From: Roseimarinus sediminis
GTDB taxonomy: Bacteria > Bacteroidota > Bacteroidia > Bacteroidales > Prolixibacteraceae
Length of the DNA: 64,000 nt
NCBI RefSeq assembly: GCF_050433125.1
Contig: NZ_JBNPXV010000008.1
Location: 1-64,000 of the forward strand
Direction: 5' to 3'
The notes under the pieces are model-generated. The model had not been told where the DNA came from. It saw nothing but the letters and a program-made list of their open reading frames with translations, and did no database searches. The translations under genes were made by a program, and so were the position numbers. How positions within the stretch are numbered: the stretch's first letter is position 1; every line of letters starts with the position of its first letter. Below are positions 1 through 7,805 of the stretch, piece by piece.

Positions 1-91
1 TATGGTATTAAGATACAAAATATGAAGCTCATTAAAGAATGTATTCCATTCTATTTATCAACATAGTTATCAAGGGTTTTTAGACAGTCTG

Positions 92-225
92 ACGGTAAAT
101 TGTATGTTGTCGTAGCGGATTGCGGGTGATTGTCTGTCCGGCACGGACTAAGACAATCAGGCGGGAATCTGAGCTACGCACACACACAGAAACCGCTATG
201 CAATATACAAAATGTTACAAACCGT
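92..225. repeat. long imperfect palindrome, attC-like
   Basis: The outer arms are ACGGT (92-96) and ACCGT (221-225). Inside them, TTGTATGTTG and TAGCGG on the left pair with CCGCTA and CAATATACAA on the right. An inner arm TGATTGTCT (127-135) pairs with AGACAATCA (151-159), and GTCCG/CGGAC (136-140/144-148) close a 3-nt loop. Nested arms broken by bulges are typical of integron attC sites. The right end reads GTTACAA rather than the consensus GTTRRRY, so the core is imperfect. The outer sequence resembles the element at 1955-2110. No gene is seen in 1-418. Confidence 0.5.
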
Positions 226-304
226 ATTTATTTTGTTACTTAAATCGGTCTGTTATTTTATTAATCATTAAAAATTAACTGTTGACTATCTGTGAATATG
301 AAAA

Positions 305-397
305 AGTAGTGGCAGGTTACGTGATATATTGTTGTTAAGTCGTGAAGCTGTTTGAGCCGTCTACTAAACTTGAATTTATCATCGCCCTGCCATTACT
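305..397. repeat. imperfect palindrome, attC-like
   Basis: The left arm AGTAGTGGCAGG (305-316) pairs with CCTGCCATTACT (386-397) with one mismatch. The inner halves (GTGATATATTGTTGTTAAG and the complement of the 360-384 stretch) are loosely complementary. It lies directly downstream of the leftward gene ending at 419, where a cassette attC would sit. No canonical GTTRRRY core is visible, so it may be a degenerate attC or a long hairpin terminator. Confidence 0.4.
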
Positions 398-418
398 AAT
401 CAAACTGAATGGTGCGTT

Positions 419-943
419 TTAGAATCTAATTCCAAAACTAGCATAAAGACCATTAGTGTCATCTGTTCCTTTTTCATAAAGCTTATAATTGTAGCCAACG
501 CTTACGAATGCAATTTTTTTTATGTAAGCACGACAAGATAAATCTATATATAAATAAGCTTTTTCGTCAGTAAAGTTGGATAATCCCCCACCAACATCTG
601 CTAAAATTTCAAAGCATCCATTTGCCCAGAAGCTTTCTTGTTCTCCTTCAAAAAAAACATATCCAACACCAACACCGATGGATGATAAAGCGTCATAATC
701 TTTATTAGCGTTATCAAATTCTGATGTTTCTTTAAATAGTATACCACATGATAAAGATTCTGAAACCGGGTAAAATACTCCCAAGTTAAAACTAGAGGAA
801 TAACTATTTGTGCCAAAACTATTAAGAAAAGGTGTTGCAGATAAATCTAATTGTAGACCTTTATTTGATTGAGCTTCTACAATAAATACCATACTCATAA
901 ACAGAGTAAGTATCATGATTCTTTTTTTACTAAATATACTCAT
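419..943 (-). CDS. small outer-membrane beta-barrel-like protein
   Basis: The 174-residue protein starts with a positively charged, hydrophobic signal peptide (residues 1-24, cleavage probable after VEA). Alternating hydrophobic and polar strands follow, and it ends in a terminal Phe (FGIRF), the usual C-terminus of an outer-membrane beta-barrel. I do not recognise a specific family. It begins 12 nt after the stop of the lipoprotein gene (956-1723), so the two are probably cotranscribed, both inside a unit flanked by palindromic elements. A role as partner, exporter or immunity protein for the lipoprotein is conceivable but unsupported. Base composition is strongly AT-rich, as in the neighbouring CHAT gene. 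Confidence 0.65.
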   Translation of the reverse strand: MSIFSKKRIMILTLFMSMVFIVEAQSNKGLQLDLSATPFLNSFGTNSYSSSFNLGVFYPVSESLSCGILFKETSEFDNANKDYDALSSIGVGVGYVFFEGEQESFWANGCFEILADVGGGLSNFTDEKAYLYIDLSCRAYIKKIAFVSVGYNYKLYEKGTDDTNGLYASFGIRF

Positions 944-955
944 ATTCGGTGTCGT

Positions 956-1723
956 TTATAATTGAGCCCAACAATTAACAGCAGCTGTTGTCGCAGCGGC
1001 ACATTTAAGCCAGAGTATCCAAACACCTGTAGTGGCTGTTGTAGTAGCAGCTGCTGCACAAGCCGCAACTGCTGTAGCTGTTTTTATTGTACACTCTATT
1101 TTTTGTTTATTCTTTTTAAACCAACTGCCTAAACTTTTAAGCTGAACTTCTTCTAAATTTTCGCCATAACGTAATGTTACAAAAATCATTTCAGAAGACA
1201 ACATGACATTTTCTAATATTATTGTTTTTTCCCAATTTGCTAATCCCTCATCGTTTTTAATTTCATCAATATATATATCACGCTGTTCAGACATTAGGCT
1301 AATAGCTTCTTCTTTGGAAGAAGATGTAGTATCAATATCAATATTTAATAACCTATCTGCCATTTCATCCATATACCCTTGTAAAACGTTTATATCAATT
1401 GTGTCTTCAGCTGAAGAGGTAGATTTTAACATAGTTGTTGAACTAAATGTATTTTCTAATTTTTCTTGGAAAAGAGAAATGACTTGTTCACTCTTGTCTG
1501 TGTTTGATGAATTAGTCGCTTTTAAAGATTTTTCGTTGTCAAAAACTTCAATAAAGCTATTTTCATATAGTTCAACTGTTGTATAGATATCCTCTAAATG
1601 AGATTCTGATATTTCAATACTTGCATCACAGTTGCTATCTTGTTCATAATTGCTACAAGATTGAATTAATAATACGCTCAACAAAATGAAAATTGTTTTT
1701 TTCATAATAATTGTTTTTTTCAT
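956..1723 (-). CDS. lipoprotein with Cys-containing hydrophobic C-terminal segment
   Basis: The protein has 255 residues. A short signal sequence ends in a lipobox (LLIQSC), so it is probably lipid-anchored. The first 12 residues contain a tandem duplication (MKKTI-I-MKKTI); either ATG, at 1723 or 1705, could be the start. Residues about 30-200 are hydrophilic, acidic and Ser/Thr-rich. The last ~45 residues change abruptly: a Lys-rich stretch (KKNKQK) is followed by a Cys-x8-10-spaced, Ala/Thr-rich hydrophobic segment with four Cys and a WILWL core. This layout, a secreted precursor with a hydrophobic Cys-bearing C-terminus, recalls SdpC- or halocin-C8-type peptide toxins in general shape. 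I cannot show homology. It is the first gene of a two-gene unit with the barrel protein at 419-943. Confidence 0.65.
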   Translation of the reverse strand: MKKTIIMKKTIFILLSVLLIQSCSNYEQDSNCDASIEISESHLEDIYTTVELYENSFIEVFDNEKSLKATNSSNTDKSEQVISLFQEKLENTFSSTTMLKSTSSAEDTIDINVLQGYMDEMADRLLNIDIDTTSSSKEEAISLMSEQRDIYIDEIKNDEGLANWEKTIILENVMLSSEMIFVTLRYGENLEEVQLKSLGSWFKKNKQKIECTIKTATAVAACAAAATTTATTGVWILWLKCAAATTAAVNCWAQL

Positions 1724-1954
1724 GATAAATTAGTTTTATGATTTATTTAGAGATGCCTTACTTTGTTATAGAGTGTTCAGGTCAAATTTTTCTCTTGTTA
1801 TAAGCATTGTTTCTCACTTATTTTTTTCTCCAAAGTAGAGATACTCTTTGGTGTGGTTTATGTTTAAATTGCTTATATCTATAAAATCGTTGAATAGTTA
1901 TCTGATACAAAACTAAACTTTATAATCAGTGAAATTTGCAAAGTGTAATAATGT

Positions 1955-2110
1955 GTTAGGTGCTGCGGTTTATATGGTTTGTAACGGAAAATTGTAAGTG
2001 GCGTGGCAGATTGCGTGTGATTCTCTGTCCGCATACCCACTATGTTTGGTGCGGGTATGATTGTTGAAATTTGCACTAAAACTGCCATGATCATTTACAA
2101 AATGTTAGGT
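1955..2110. repeat. attC-like palindromic element with GTTAGGT cores
   Basis: Two GTTAGGT heptamers (1955-1961 and 2104-2110) match the integron core consensus GTTRRRY. Between them, TAACGGAAAATTGTAAGTG and GTGGCAG (left) pair with CTGCCATGATCATTTAC and the GTTA core (right). The centre is a hairpin of CATACCCAC (2032-2040) with GTGCGGGTATG (2049-2059). Read on the minus strand, the element follows the CHAT gene, whose stop codon lies in its edge, as is common for cassette ORFs. The rest of the gap 1724-1954 holds AT-rich sequence with no gene that I can see. Confidence 0.5.
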
Positions 2111-4290
2111 GTTGTTGTTGTATTTATTTTTATATATTCATTTATCCAATTTTCAAAATATAACAAATCTGCACGACCAATTATTGAATATGATAACCAT
2201 TCATTATTTAATTCATTGAACTTAAATTCTTTTTGCGTAGAATTAGTTCTTAAAAGATTTTCTAGCCTTTTATAAGAACCAGTTCTTTTACTAAAAATCA
2301 TTGTTTCAGTTAATATTTCGGAGATGGTTGAAACATCAATTTCTTTTAATAGACCCTTTGATTGAGCTTTTAAAATTGATTCATGAATTAACATTGTCCT
2401 TAAAACGTGAGACATGAAATTTAACCAATTTGAATGATACATCTTACCACGCTGTTGTGAAAGCTTGTTTAATATTCTAATAATTAAAGTCGCAGCATCT
2501 TTTATTAAAATAGGAAGAAAAGTTGTTGTCACAGTAAATGCACCTGCTTCCATAAATGCATCACTTAAAAATTTCACATAACCATAATTGGGCATTGTAT
2601 TGCATGCTGATAACATCACAAGAGGTGCATGGATTCCATTTTTAACAATGTCGTCACCCGTTAGATATACATTATTGTCATGATCAATTATTAGATAACT
2701 AGAAAGTGATTCTTTATCAAAATCTCCATGACAATCAAAAATTAAAAATTCTGGGGAGTACTTCTTAATCGCAATATTAATTTCATCAATTGTATAACAT
2801 TTTTCGCTATGAAAATGTAATTTGTCTTTATATGAATCAATAAAGTCAAACATTTGATGCATTTTAATATCACTTTTAGATGCACAATGAATTATTAAAG
2901 TCCGTTCAATTATATCATCGCCAATTGTAAAATTAAATCGTTGATTATGAATTGCATTGTTGATTATTGCATTTTGATTATATTCTGGGATTCGACAAAT
3001 GTCGTGTGTAAAACAAAGTGGTAACTCATTTAGAATAATCCATTCAAAAGGTAAATCACTAATAACAGCAATTTGACCGTTTCGATTAGTAATATAATCT
3101 TGCGTTTTATCTGTAAAAACTAATTCATTAAGTTTCTTTCCAAACTTATTTATTTTAGAAATTGCATTCTTTTTATCTGAAAAGCCAACTTCAAAATGAG
3201 ACAAATCAAGATTTATTGATTTTCCAATATTGGGTAGTCGAATAACAGGAGAATAGTTGAAAAGTGCATGCAAATATCCTGCACAATCAAGAAAGTTCAA
3301 CTTGTTTGATATTTGGCTTAATATCATTTTTATACCATCAGGACTAAGTTGTTCTGTAATATTTGAATCGATTTTAATTTGATAGTTCAAATCTTGTTCA
3401 CTTTGGAATACCTTTAGGAATGCTTTTTCTATTTTAGATGGTTTTTTTAATACCCTTTTAATTTTTGGGAAATTATATGGTGATATAATTATTAGAGTTG
3501 GTAAGATAGGATCAAAACCATGTATAGGTTTTATACCTACTTCATTAATCATTATATGCGTTAGGCTGTCTATTTTTTGAGCCTGTGAAATGATTTCATT
3601 AATTCTTTCTGACGGAAGAGTTATTTTAGTTTTATTAGTTCCCTTTTTTCCATATTCTAACCAATAATTACCTATGACTTGATTTAAAATATAGAAATTA
3701 TTTTCTGCAAGGTTAGAACCATATACGGGATTGTCGTTGTAAAACGTTCTATTCTCATTTATTTTAAAATTATTTATTCTTGGTGTGTTATACTGTTTTG
3801 ATATTAAGTCATTTAATGCTGGTAAATCTTTTTTTAAAAGTTCAATAAATTCAGTTGAATTATTAAATTGTTTTTGTGAATTATACTTTGTAAAATCTTT
3901 AGTCTCATTTATTATAGTAAAATATGCATATGGTAAATCATCAACAATTTTTGAAATTGTCGAATGTGAATTAATATTTGAATCAATAATAAATACATAG
4001 ATTATTGAATTGTTAAACTCGTTTGAATAACTCTTAAATTCATCTGCCGAATGTATTTTATCTGGTGTAAAAAAATTATCTGGTATTGAAAAAAGATTAA
4101 CTGTATTCCTAATATTAAACCGATATAAAAAGTCAAAATGATTAATGGAACTATCCAGTTGCAATAAATCTTTTGGCATTTCTCTAAGTAATCTCAATGC
4201 TTTAATATTGAAATCTGTATCAGTTAATGAATGTTCTTTCGATATAAGAATATACTGAATTTGAGAAATAGAAATAGTTTTTGACTTCAT
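2095..4290 (-). CDS. CHAT-domain (caspase-HetF-like) protein
   Basis: In this 731-residue protein the C-terminal part (about residues 400-690) is a CHAT domain, a caspase-fold cysteine protease. DLPFEWI and HDICRIPEY match the usual entry segment. The catalytic pair is visible as His521 in FDCHGD and Cys563 in MLSACNT, and the GAFTVTTTFLP segment replaces the usual GA-x-x-V-x-SLW element. Residues 1-390 are an unrecognised N-terminal region with no membrane segment or signal peptide, so it should be cytoplasmic. CHAT proteases act in bacterial defence, for example with gasdermins or as the type III-E CRISPR partner, and in other proteolytic signalling. No gasdermin or CRISPR gene lies beside it. 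The gene is AT-rich and sits between GTTAGGT-type cores (2104 and 4333), as a cassette would. Fold call is firm; function is open. Confidence 0.85.
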   Translation of the reverse strand: MKSKTISISQIQYILISKEHSLTDTDFNIKALRLLREMPKDLLQLDSSINHFDFLYRFNIRNTVNLFSIPDNFFTPDKIHSADEFKSYSNEFNNSIIYVFIIDSNINSHSTISKIVDDLPYAYFTIINETKDFTKYNSQKQFNNSTEFIELLKKDLPALNDLISKQYNTPRINNFKINENRTFYNDNPVYGSNLAENNFYILNQVIGNYWLEYGKKGTNKTKITLPSERINEIISQAQKIDSLTHIMINEVGIKPIHGFDPILPTLIIISPYNFPKIKRVLKKPSKIEKAFLKVFQSEQDLNYQIKIDSNITEQLSPDGIKMILSQISNKLNFLDCAGYLHALFNYSPVIRLPNIGKSINLDLSHFEVGFSDKKNAISKINKFGKKLNELVFTDKTQDYITNRNGQIAVISDLPFEWIILNELPLCFTHDICRIPEYNQNAIINNAIHNQRFNFTIGDDIIERTLIIHCASKSDIKMHQMFDFIDSYKDKLHFHSEKCYTIDEINIAIKKYSPEFLIFDCHGDFDKESLSSYLIIDHDNNVYLTGDDIVKNGIHAPLVMLSACNTMPNYGYVKFLSDAFMEAGAFTVTTTFLPILIKDAATLIIRILNKLSQQRGKMYHSNWLNFMSHVLRTMLIHESILKAQSKGLLKEIDVSTISEILTETMIFSKRTGSYKRLENLLRTNSTQKEFKFNELNNEWLSYSIIGRADLLYFENWINEYIKINTTTTPNIL

Positions 4291-4332
4291 TTATCTATAT
4301 GTTTTTCTTGCACCTGCGTCATTTTCAATAAC

Positions 4333-4339
4333 ACCTAAC
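4333..4339 (-). other. attC/attI-type core (GTTAGGT on the minus strand)
   Basis: ACCTAAC on the plus strand is GTTAGGT on the minus strand, identical to the cores at 1955 and 2104. It lies between the truncated recombinase gene and the CHAT gene, 42 nt upstream of the CHAT start, and would be the joining point of the first cassette. A 7-mer alone is weak evidence; the value is in its position and orientation. Confidence 0.4.
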
Positions 4340-4352
4340 TAGTTTATATATC

Positions 4353-4889
4353 TCACTTTGTCGTCTTTTTCTTGTTTTTTATGTTCATTAGCCTTGGTGG
4401 CGAATGGATCGCAATGGAATGAAGTATTCGCGTTTGCTTGCTGTTTTCTGGCTTTCTTTTGGATGCCTCCCTTACTGTTGGACATTGAAACAGTCCTTGC
4501 ACATGCAGCTTTTGGGCAAGCGGCACAGGGACCGCTTTATGTTCCTGCTTCACCGGAGCGTGTCCGCGATCAGGAAGTTTCGAACCTGCTTCGCGCTGCT
4601 TTACAGCATCGGCAACAGGCGCTATGGACGGAAGGTCACGGCTTTCGGAGCCGGCCGCCACTGCATGGGTTTGCTTCGTTTCATTGGAAGTAAGTACAAC
4701 AAGATCAGGAAAATGCTGCTTTAACAGTTGATAATTTTCACGCGTATAGTCGAAATACCAACAGCGCCAGGTGCGGCTGTAAGTAGCTCCCAGGGCCTTT
4801 AGCCGATCACTCGTTGGACGGTGGTAGGGGAAAAAGACCCCAATCCGGCTGGCATGCCGATGTTCGATTTTTTTCAGGGTAAGCACCAT
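4353..4889 (-). pseudogene. truncated tyrosine recombinase/integrase N-terminus
   Basis: Residues 1-67 match the N-terminal module that precedes the core-binding domain in many Bacteroidota tyrosine recombinases: HRHASRIGVFFPY, then KALGATYSRTWRCWY and TRENYQLLKQHFP. After this the 178-residue ORF has only a Lys/Pro-rich linker-like tail and stops. The SAM-like core-binding domain and the catalytic R-H-R-Y domain are absent, and I find no continuation in other frames before the CHAT cassette. The ORF ends 14 nt from a GTTAGGT core, so the gene may have been cut when cassette DNA was joined or by deletion. It is less AT-rich than the cassette genes. The N-terminal assignment rests on recalled family sequences. 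Confidence 0.6.
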
Positions 4890-5474
4890 GGCACTTTTTG
4901 TTTGGTGCTACAATTTAATAAAATATTTTATTGTAACATGCATCAAAAGCTAAAATATGCTGTACCTTGTTTAGTAGGAAAAGGGAATGAGGGAATGAGG
5001 GAATGAGTGCCTGAGTACCTGAGTACATAAGTTCATAAGAAAGCCTTTTCGAAGCAAGTAAGCAGTCCACTATCCGCGCACCAACCAGCAACGAGCAATC
5101 CGCCGGTAGGCGGACAGGCCAGTAACCAGCAACGAGCAACGAGCAACGAGCAACCATTTCCTATCGCTTTCAACCCATTTCTATTGTGTTCTATTGTGTC
5201 TATTGTGGTTTTTTCTTGAGTGCCTGAGTGCCTGAGTGCCTGAGTTCATAAGTCCTAAGTCCAAAGTGCAAAAGTCCATGAGTGCATGAGTTTATAAGTA
5301 CTAAGTCCTAAGCCCAAAATGTCAAATTGTCTAGTGTCTTGTGTCTTTTTTGTCTAAAGTCTAATATCTAAAGTCTTAATACCTGATACCATTTCTTCCA
5401 TCTTCCTTTTTCCTTTTGACTTTCAGACTTTTGACTTTCAGACTTTTTTGTCTTGTGTCCTTCGTCGAACAAAA
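4890..5474. repeat. repeat desert, left part (composite module copy A)
   Basis: No gene is supported here. At 4917-4932 there is a perfect 16-bp AT palindrome (AATAAAATATTTTATT) upstream of the recombinase remnant. From 4983 come degenerate 8-bp repeats (GAATGAGG, then GAGTGCCT/GAGTACCT). They are followed by a fixed block (CCTTTTCGAAGCAAG from 5044 to ATCCGCGCACC), then 7-bp CAGCAAC/GAGCAAC repeats interrupted by the hairpin CCGCCGGTAGGCGG. A second fixed block follows (CATTTCCTATCGCTTTCAAC, from 5155), then GAGTGCCT repeats again (5219-5250) and runs of AAGTCTAA-like words. The same order recurs at 6841-7170 and 8628-9080. Confidence 0.75.
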
Positions 5475-5505
5475 AAGGATGGTCCCCCCCCGCAGAACCA
5501 TCCTT
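5475..5505 (-). terminator. rho-independent terminator of the 229-residue gene
   Basis: AAGGATGGT (5475-5483) pairs with ACCATCCTT (5497-5505). On the minus strand the stem is followed by a run of T (5471-5476 are A on the plus strand). It lies 25 nt past the stop of the gene at 5530-6219 and supports that gene as a genuine transcription unit. Confidence 0.75.
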
Positions 5506-5529
5506 GATCAATCGATATTAAAATTGCTA

Positions 5530-6219
5530 CTAGGCCGCCTGCTCATCTGTAGGACCACCCCGATGACCACCACCACGGTAGTCAACAATGGTCCGGGCAT
5601 TCTGGTAAGCCCTGTAAAAATCAGCCTCTGTGTACTCGAAGGGAGCAATCAGCAGGTCGATCTTCTCCTTTAACAGCTGGTCCAACTCCTTCATCGTCTG
5701 ACCGATATTCAAAGTTGAAACCTTTTTTACACTCACAGCAACACGCCTTTTGGGTATGGCTGCTTTAAACTCCGAATTCAAGGTCTGCATTTCATCCAAA
5801 TGCTCCTGGTTCAGAAAAAACTGGCCCAACTGATCAATCTGTGGCAAGGCCAGTCCGTGTACCAGTGTTACAATGTCTGAAAATACCGGATCCGATTTTG
5901 CATTCAGAACACTCACGGTATACGAACATTTCACCTTGAGTTCCTGATTATTGGTCGTAACAGCCAGGGCCTTTAAGGCCGATAGCGTTCGCATGAGCAG
6001 CTCCATTAACTGCTTCCGCAGGGATGCTTTAATCGCTGTAAGTCCCGATTCATTGCTTTCCTGAATCTGCCGGTAATTGTCGATAATGGCAAACTTCGAT
6101 TTAAATTCGCCATGCGCTGCAGCCAGCACTTCCAAAGTAGAAAAAGCAGCTGCATTGTCTTCCAATACCTGATTAACAGCAAAATACATCCTTGCCTTAT
6201 TAATCTGATTTTGATTCAC
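5530..6219 (-). CDS. hypothetical protein of 229 residues
   Basis: It is a soluble-looking, predominantly helical protein without signal peptide or membrane segment. It begins MNQNQINKARMYFAVNQVLEDN and ends in a flexible GGGHRGGPTDEQAA tail. Leu/Lys/Glu-rich segments at about residues 60-110 and 170-195 could form amphipathic helices. I do not recognise a named family, though proteins of this kind seem to recur in Bacteroidota. Coding quality is good (uninterrupted, unlike its surroundings) and a terminator follows at 5475-5505. It is the only convincing gene within the 4.9-9.1 kb repeat desert, so it may be linked to the element that carries the repeats, or simply be a survivor. Confidence 0.7.
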   Translation of the reverse strand: MNQNQINKARMYFAVNQVLEDNAAAFSTLEVLAAAHGEFKSKFAIIDNYRQIQESNESGLTAIKASLRKQLMELLMRTLSALKALAVTTNNQELKVKCSYTVSVLNAKSDPVFSDIVTLVHGLALPQIDQLGQFFLNQEHLDEMQTLNSEFKAAIPKRRVAVSVKKVSTLNIGQTMKELDQLLKEKIDLLIAPFEYTEADFYRAYQNARTIVDYRGGGHRGGPTDEQAA

Positions 6220-6699
6220 CTTTTTTCATTTTAAATGTTTAGAATAGTTTTATTCAATTTACACCGTTCAAACCTTATCTTCCAAGGCGAACGTTAGCAT
6301 ACACTTATTCAGCCGAATGCCTTGCTTCATCCTGCTAAATAACGGGAGTTCTTTTCTCTGGATTACCTGTATTGATTGAAATTGTTTCATGAACTCGGGG
6401 GATTTCATGTATAAATTAAAATCACTACAAATTTTAAGAATAAATTGAATAAAAGTCAAGAGCTAATGGCATCTTTTTCAGTATAATCTGTTAAAAATGA
6501 GCCTTCGAACTTTCTCCGTGCCGCGGTGCCTCTGTGTTTAAAGCTTTTTCTTCCAAATTCGACATAAAACTTACCACAAACGACATTTTTTTATCCTCGG
6601 GAAGCATTAAAAGCATCAAAATGCGCTTGCTCATTACAATTAATCCATTCCAGCACACCTCTGACGACTTAAAATACACCTCTAGCGATACAAAGCTGA
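6220..6699. other. non-coding stretch
   Basis: AT-rich sequence upstream of the 229-residue gene. It contains short ORFs without any recognisable protein and a fragment reading CCGCGGTGCCTCTGTG near 6522. I see no repeat, RNA gene or clear promoter. Confidence 0.5.
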
Positions 6700-6840
6700 C
6701 TTCTTGGCACTTGAATCGGACTCCTTGGCAGCTAAAACTGACTCCTTGGCAGTCAAAACTGACTCCTTGGCACTTGAAGCGATCATCTGGATCAACAAAA
6801 CTGACTCCTTGGCACACAAAGCTGACTGCTTGGCAGTTAA
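6700..6840. repeat. 21-bp-type repeats around GACTCCTTGGCA
   Basis: About seven copies of the core (GACTCCTTGGCA or GACTGCTTGGCA) recur with spacing at or near 21 bp. On the plus strand one frame reads a 7-residue repeat of the form TDSLAxK (TDSLAAK, TDSLAVK, TDSLALE), a heptad that could form a coiled coil. On the minus strand it reads CQGVSF repeats. No complete gene surrounds it, so it may be the eroded coiled-coil region of a lost gene or a purely DNA-level repeat. Confidence 0.6.
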
Positions 6841-7170
6841 CACAGTTTCTGAGTGCCTGAGTGTGCCTGAGTGCCTGAGTTCCTTAGTGCCTTAGTTCCT
6901 GAGTGCATGAGTGCATGTGTTTATAAGAAAACCTTTTCGAAGCAAGTTAGCAGTCCACTATCCGCGCACCAACCAGCAACCAGCAATCCGCCGGTAGGCG
7001 GACAGGCCAGCAACCAGCAACCAGCAACGAGCAACCAGCAACCATTTCCTATCGCTTTCAACCCATTTCTATTGTGTTCTATTGTGTCTATTGTGGTTTT
7101 TTCTTGAGTGCCTGAGTTCCTGAGTTCCTGAGTTCCTGAGTTCCTGAGTGCCTGAGTGCCTGAGTCCAAA
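6841..7170. repeat. composite repeat module copy B
   Basis: The order is as in copy A. GAGTGCCT-type octamers (6850-6918) come first, then the block CCTTTTCGAAGCAAG (from 6932) and CAGCAAC heptamers with the CCGCCGGTAGGCGG hairpin. The block CATTTCCTATCGCTTTCAAC (from 7043) follows, ending in GTGGTTTTTTCTT, and then octamers GAGTGCCT/GAGTTCCT (7106-7165). No gene is supported. Confidence 0.75.
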
Positions 7171-7805
7171 GTCTAAAGTCTAATATCTAAAGTCTTAATA
7201 CCTGATTCCATTTCTTCCATCTTCCTTTTGACTTACTGACTCATTCGACTTTTTTGTCTCGATACTTAAAAAGGAAGGCAATTGGAAGCAATAGAAAGCA
7301 GTTGTTTGAAAACAATAACATTCTCCTTCAGCAACGAAGAGCACGACAACCGACAAGCAATCTACCCCTCCTAACCTCCCCTTCAGGGGAGGGATAGTGG
7401 CTACCAAATTATGATTTACTCTCACATTACATTGCACAACCCAAAACTGATTCCCTGACAGTTAAAGCATCCGCTTCAATTCTTGTCCGGCAACTGACGG
7501 AAGCTCTCCAAAGTAAAAAGTCAGAAAGGCATTGCTCAGAAAGGCAATGAGGAAGTCCTTGACCAGCCTCGCTTAGCCAAAGGAGCATTGACGCTTTCAA
7601 CCACTATAACCATTACAACAATTAGAACCACTACAACAATTACTTTTTCCGATCATCAACAAATAAGGTAAATAAGCTGAACAGTGCCACCCATTAGCTA
7701 CTAAGGTTTAAAAACAAAAATAAGGTGTTAGCCCTCCCTACAAAGCAAGTTAGCAGTCCACTATCCGCGCACCAACCAGCAACGAGCAACGAGCAACCAT
7801 TTCCT
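7171..7805. repeat. long direct repeat, copy 1
   Basis: This block is nearly identical to 7973-8627. It starts with GTCTAAAGTCTAATATCTAA and ends in the AGCAGTCCACTATCCGC/CAGCAAC section. It includes a GC-richer CCCCTCCTAACCTCCCCTTCAGGGG segment near 7365-7390. Short ORFs inside it are not conserved in any way I can test, and no RNA gene is apparent. Confidence 0.85.

Noticed and set aside
419..1723. Gasdermin partner for the CHAT protein
   Set aside because: Neither protein resembles a bacterial gasdermin; one is a barrel, the other a lipoprotein, and both carry export signals.
4358..4724. Plus-strand frames of 106 and 111 residues over the recombinase fragment
   Set aside because: No recognisable protein; they oppose a frame with a clear recombinase N-terminal motif.
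6268..6459. 63-residue minus-strand frame
   Set aside because: No family resemblance, no terminator, and located in AT-rich filler; not enough to call a gene.
6491..6817. 108-residue frame with CQGVSF repeats
   Set aside because: It is the translation of the 21-bp DNA repeat on the opposite strand; neither frame has a clear start or surrounding domain.
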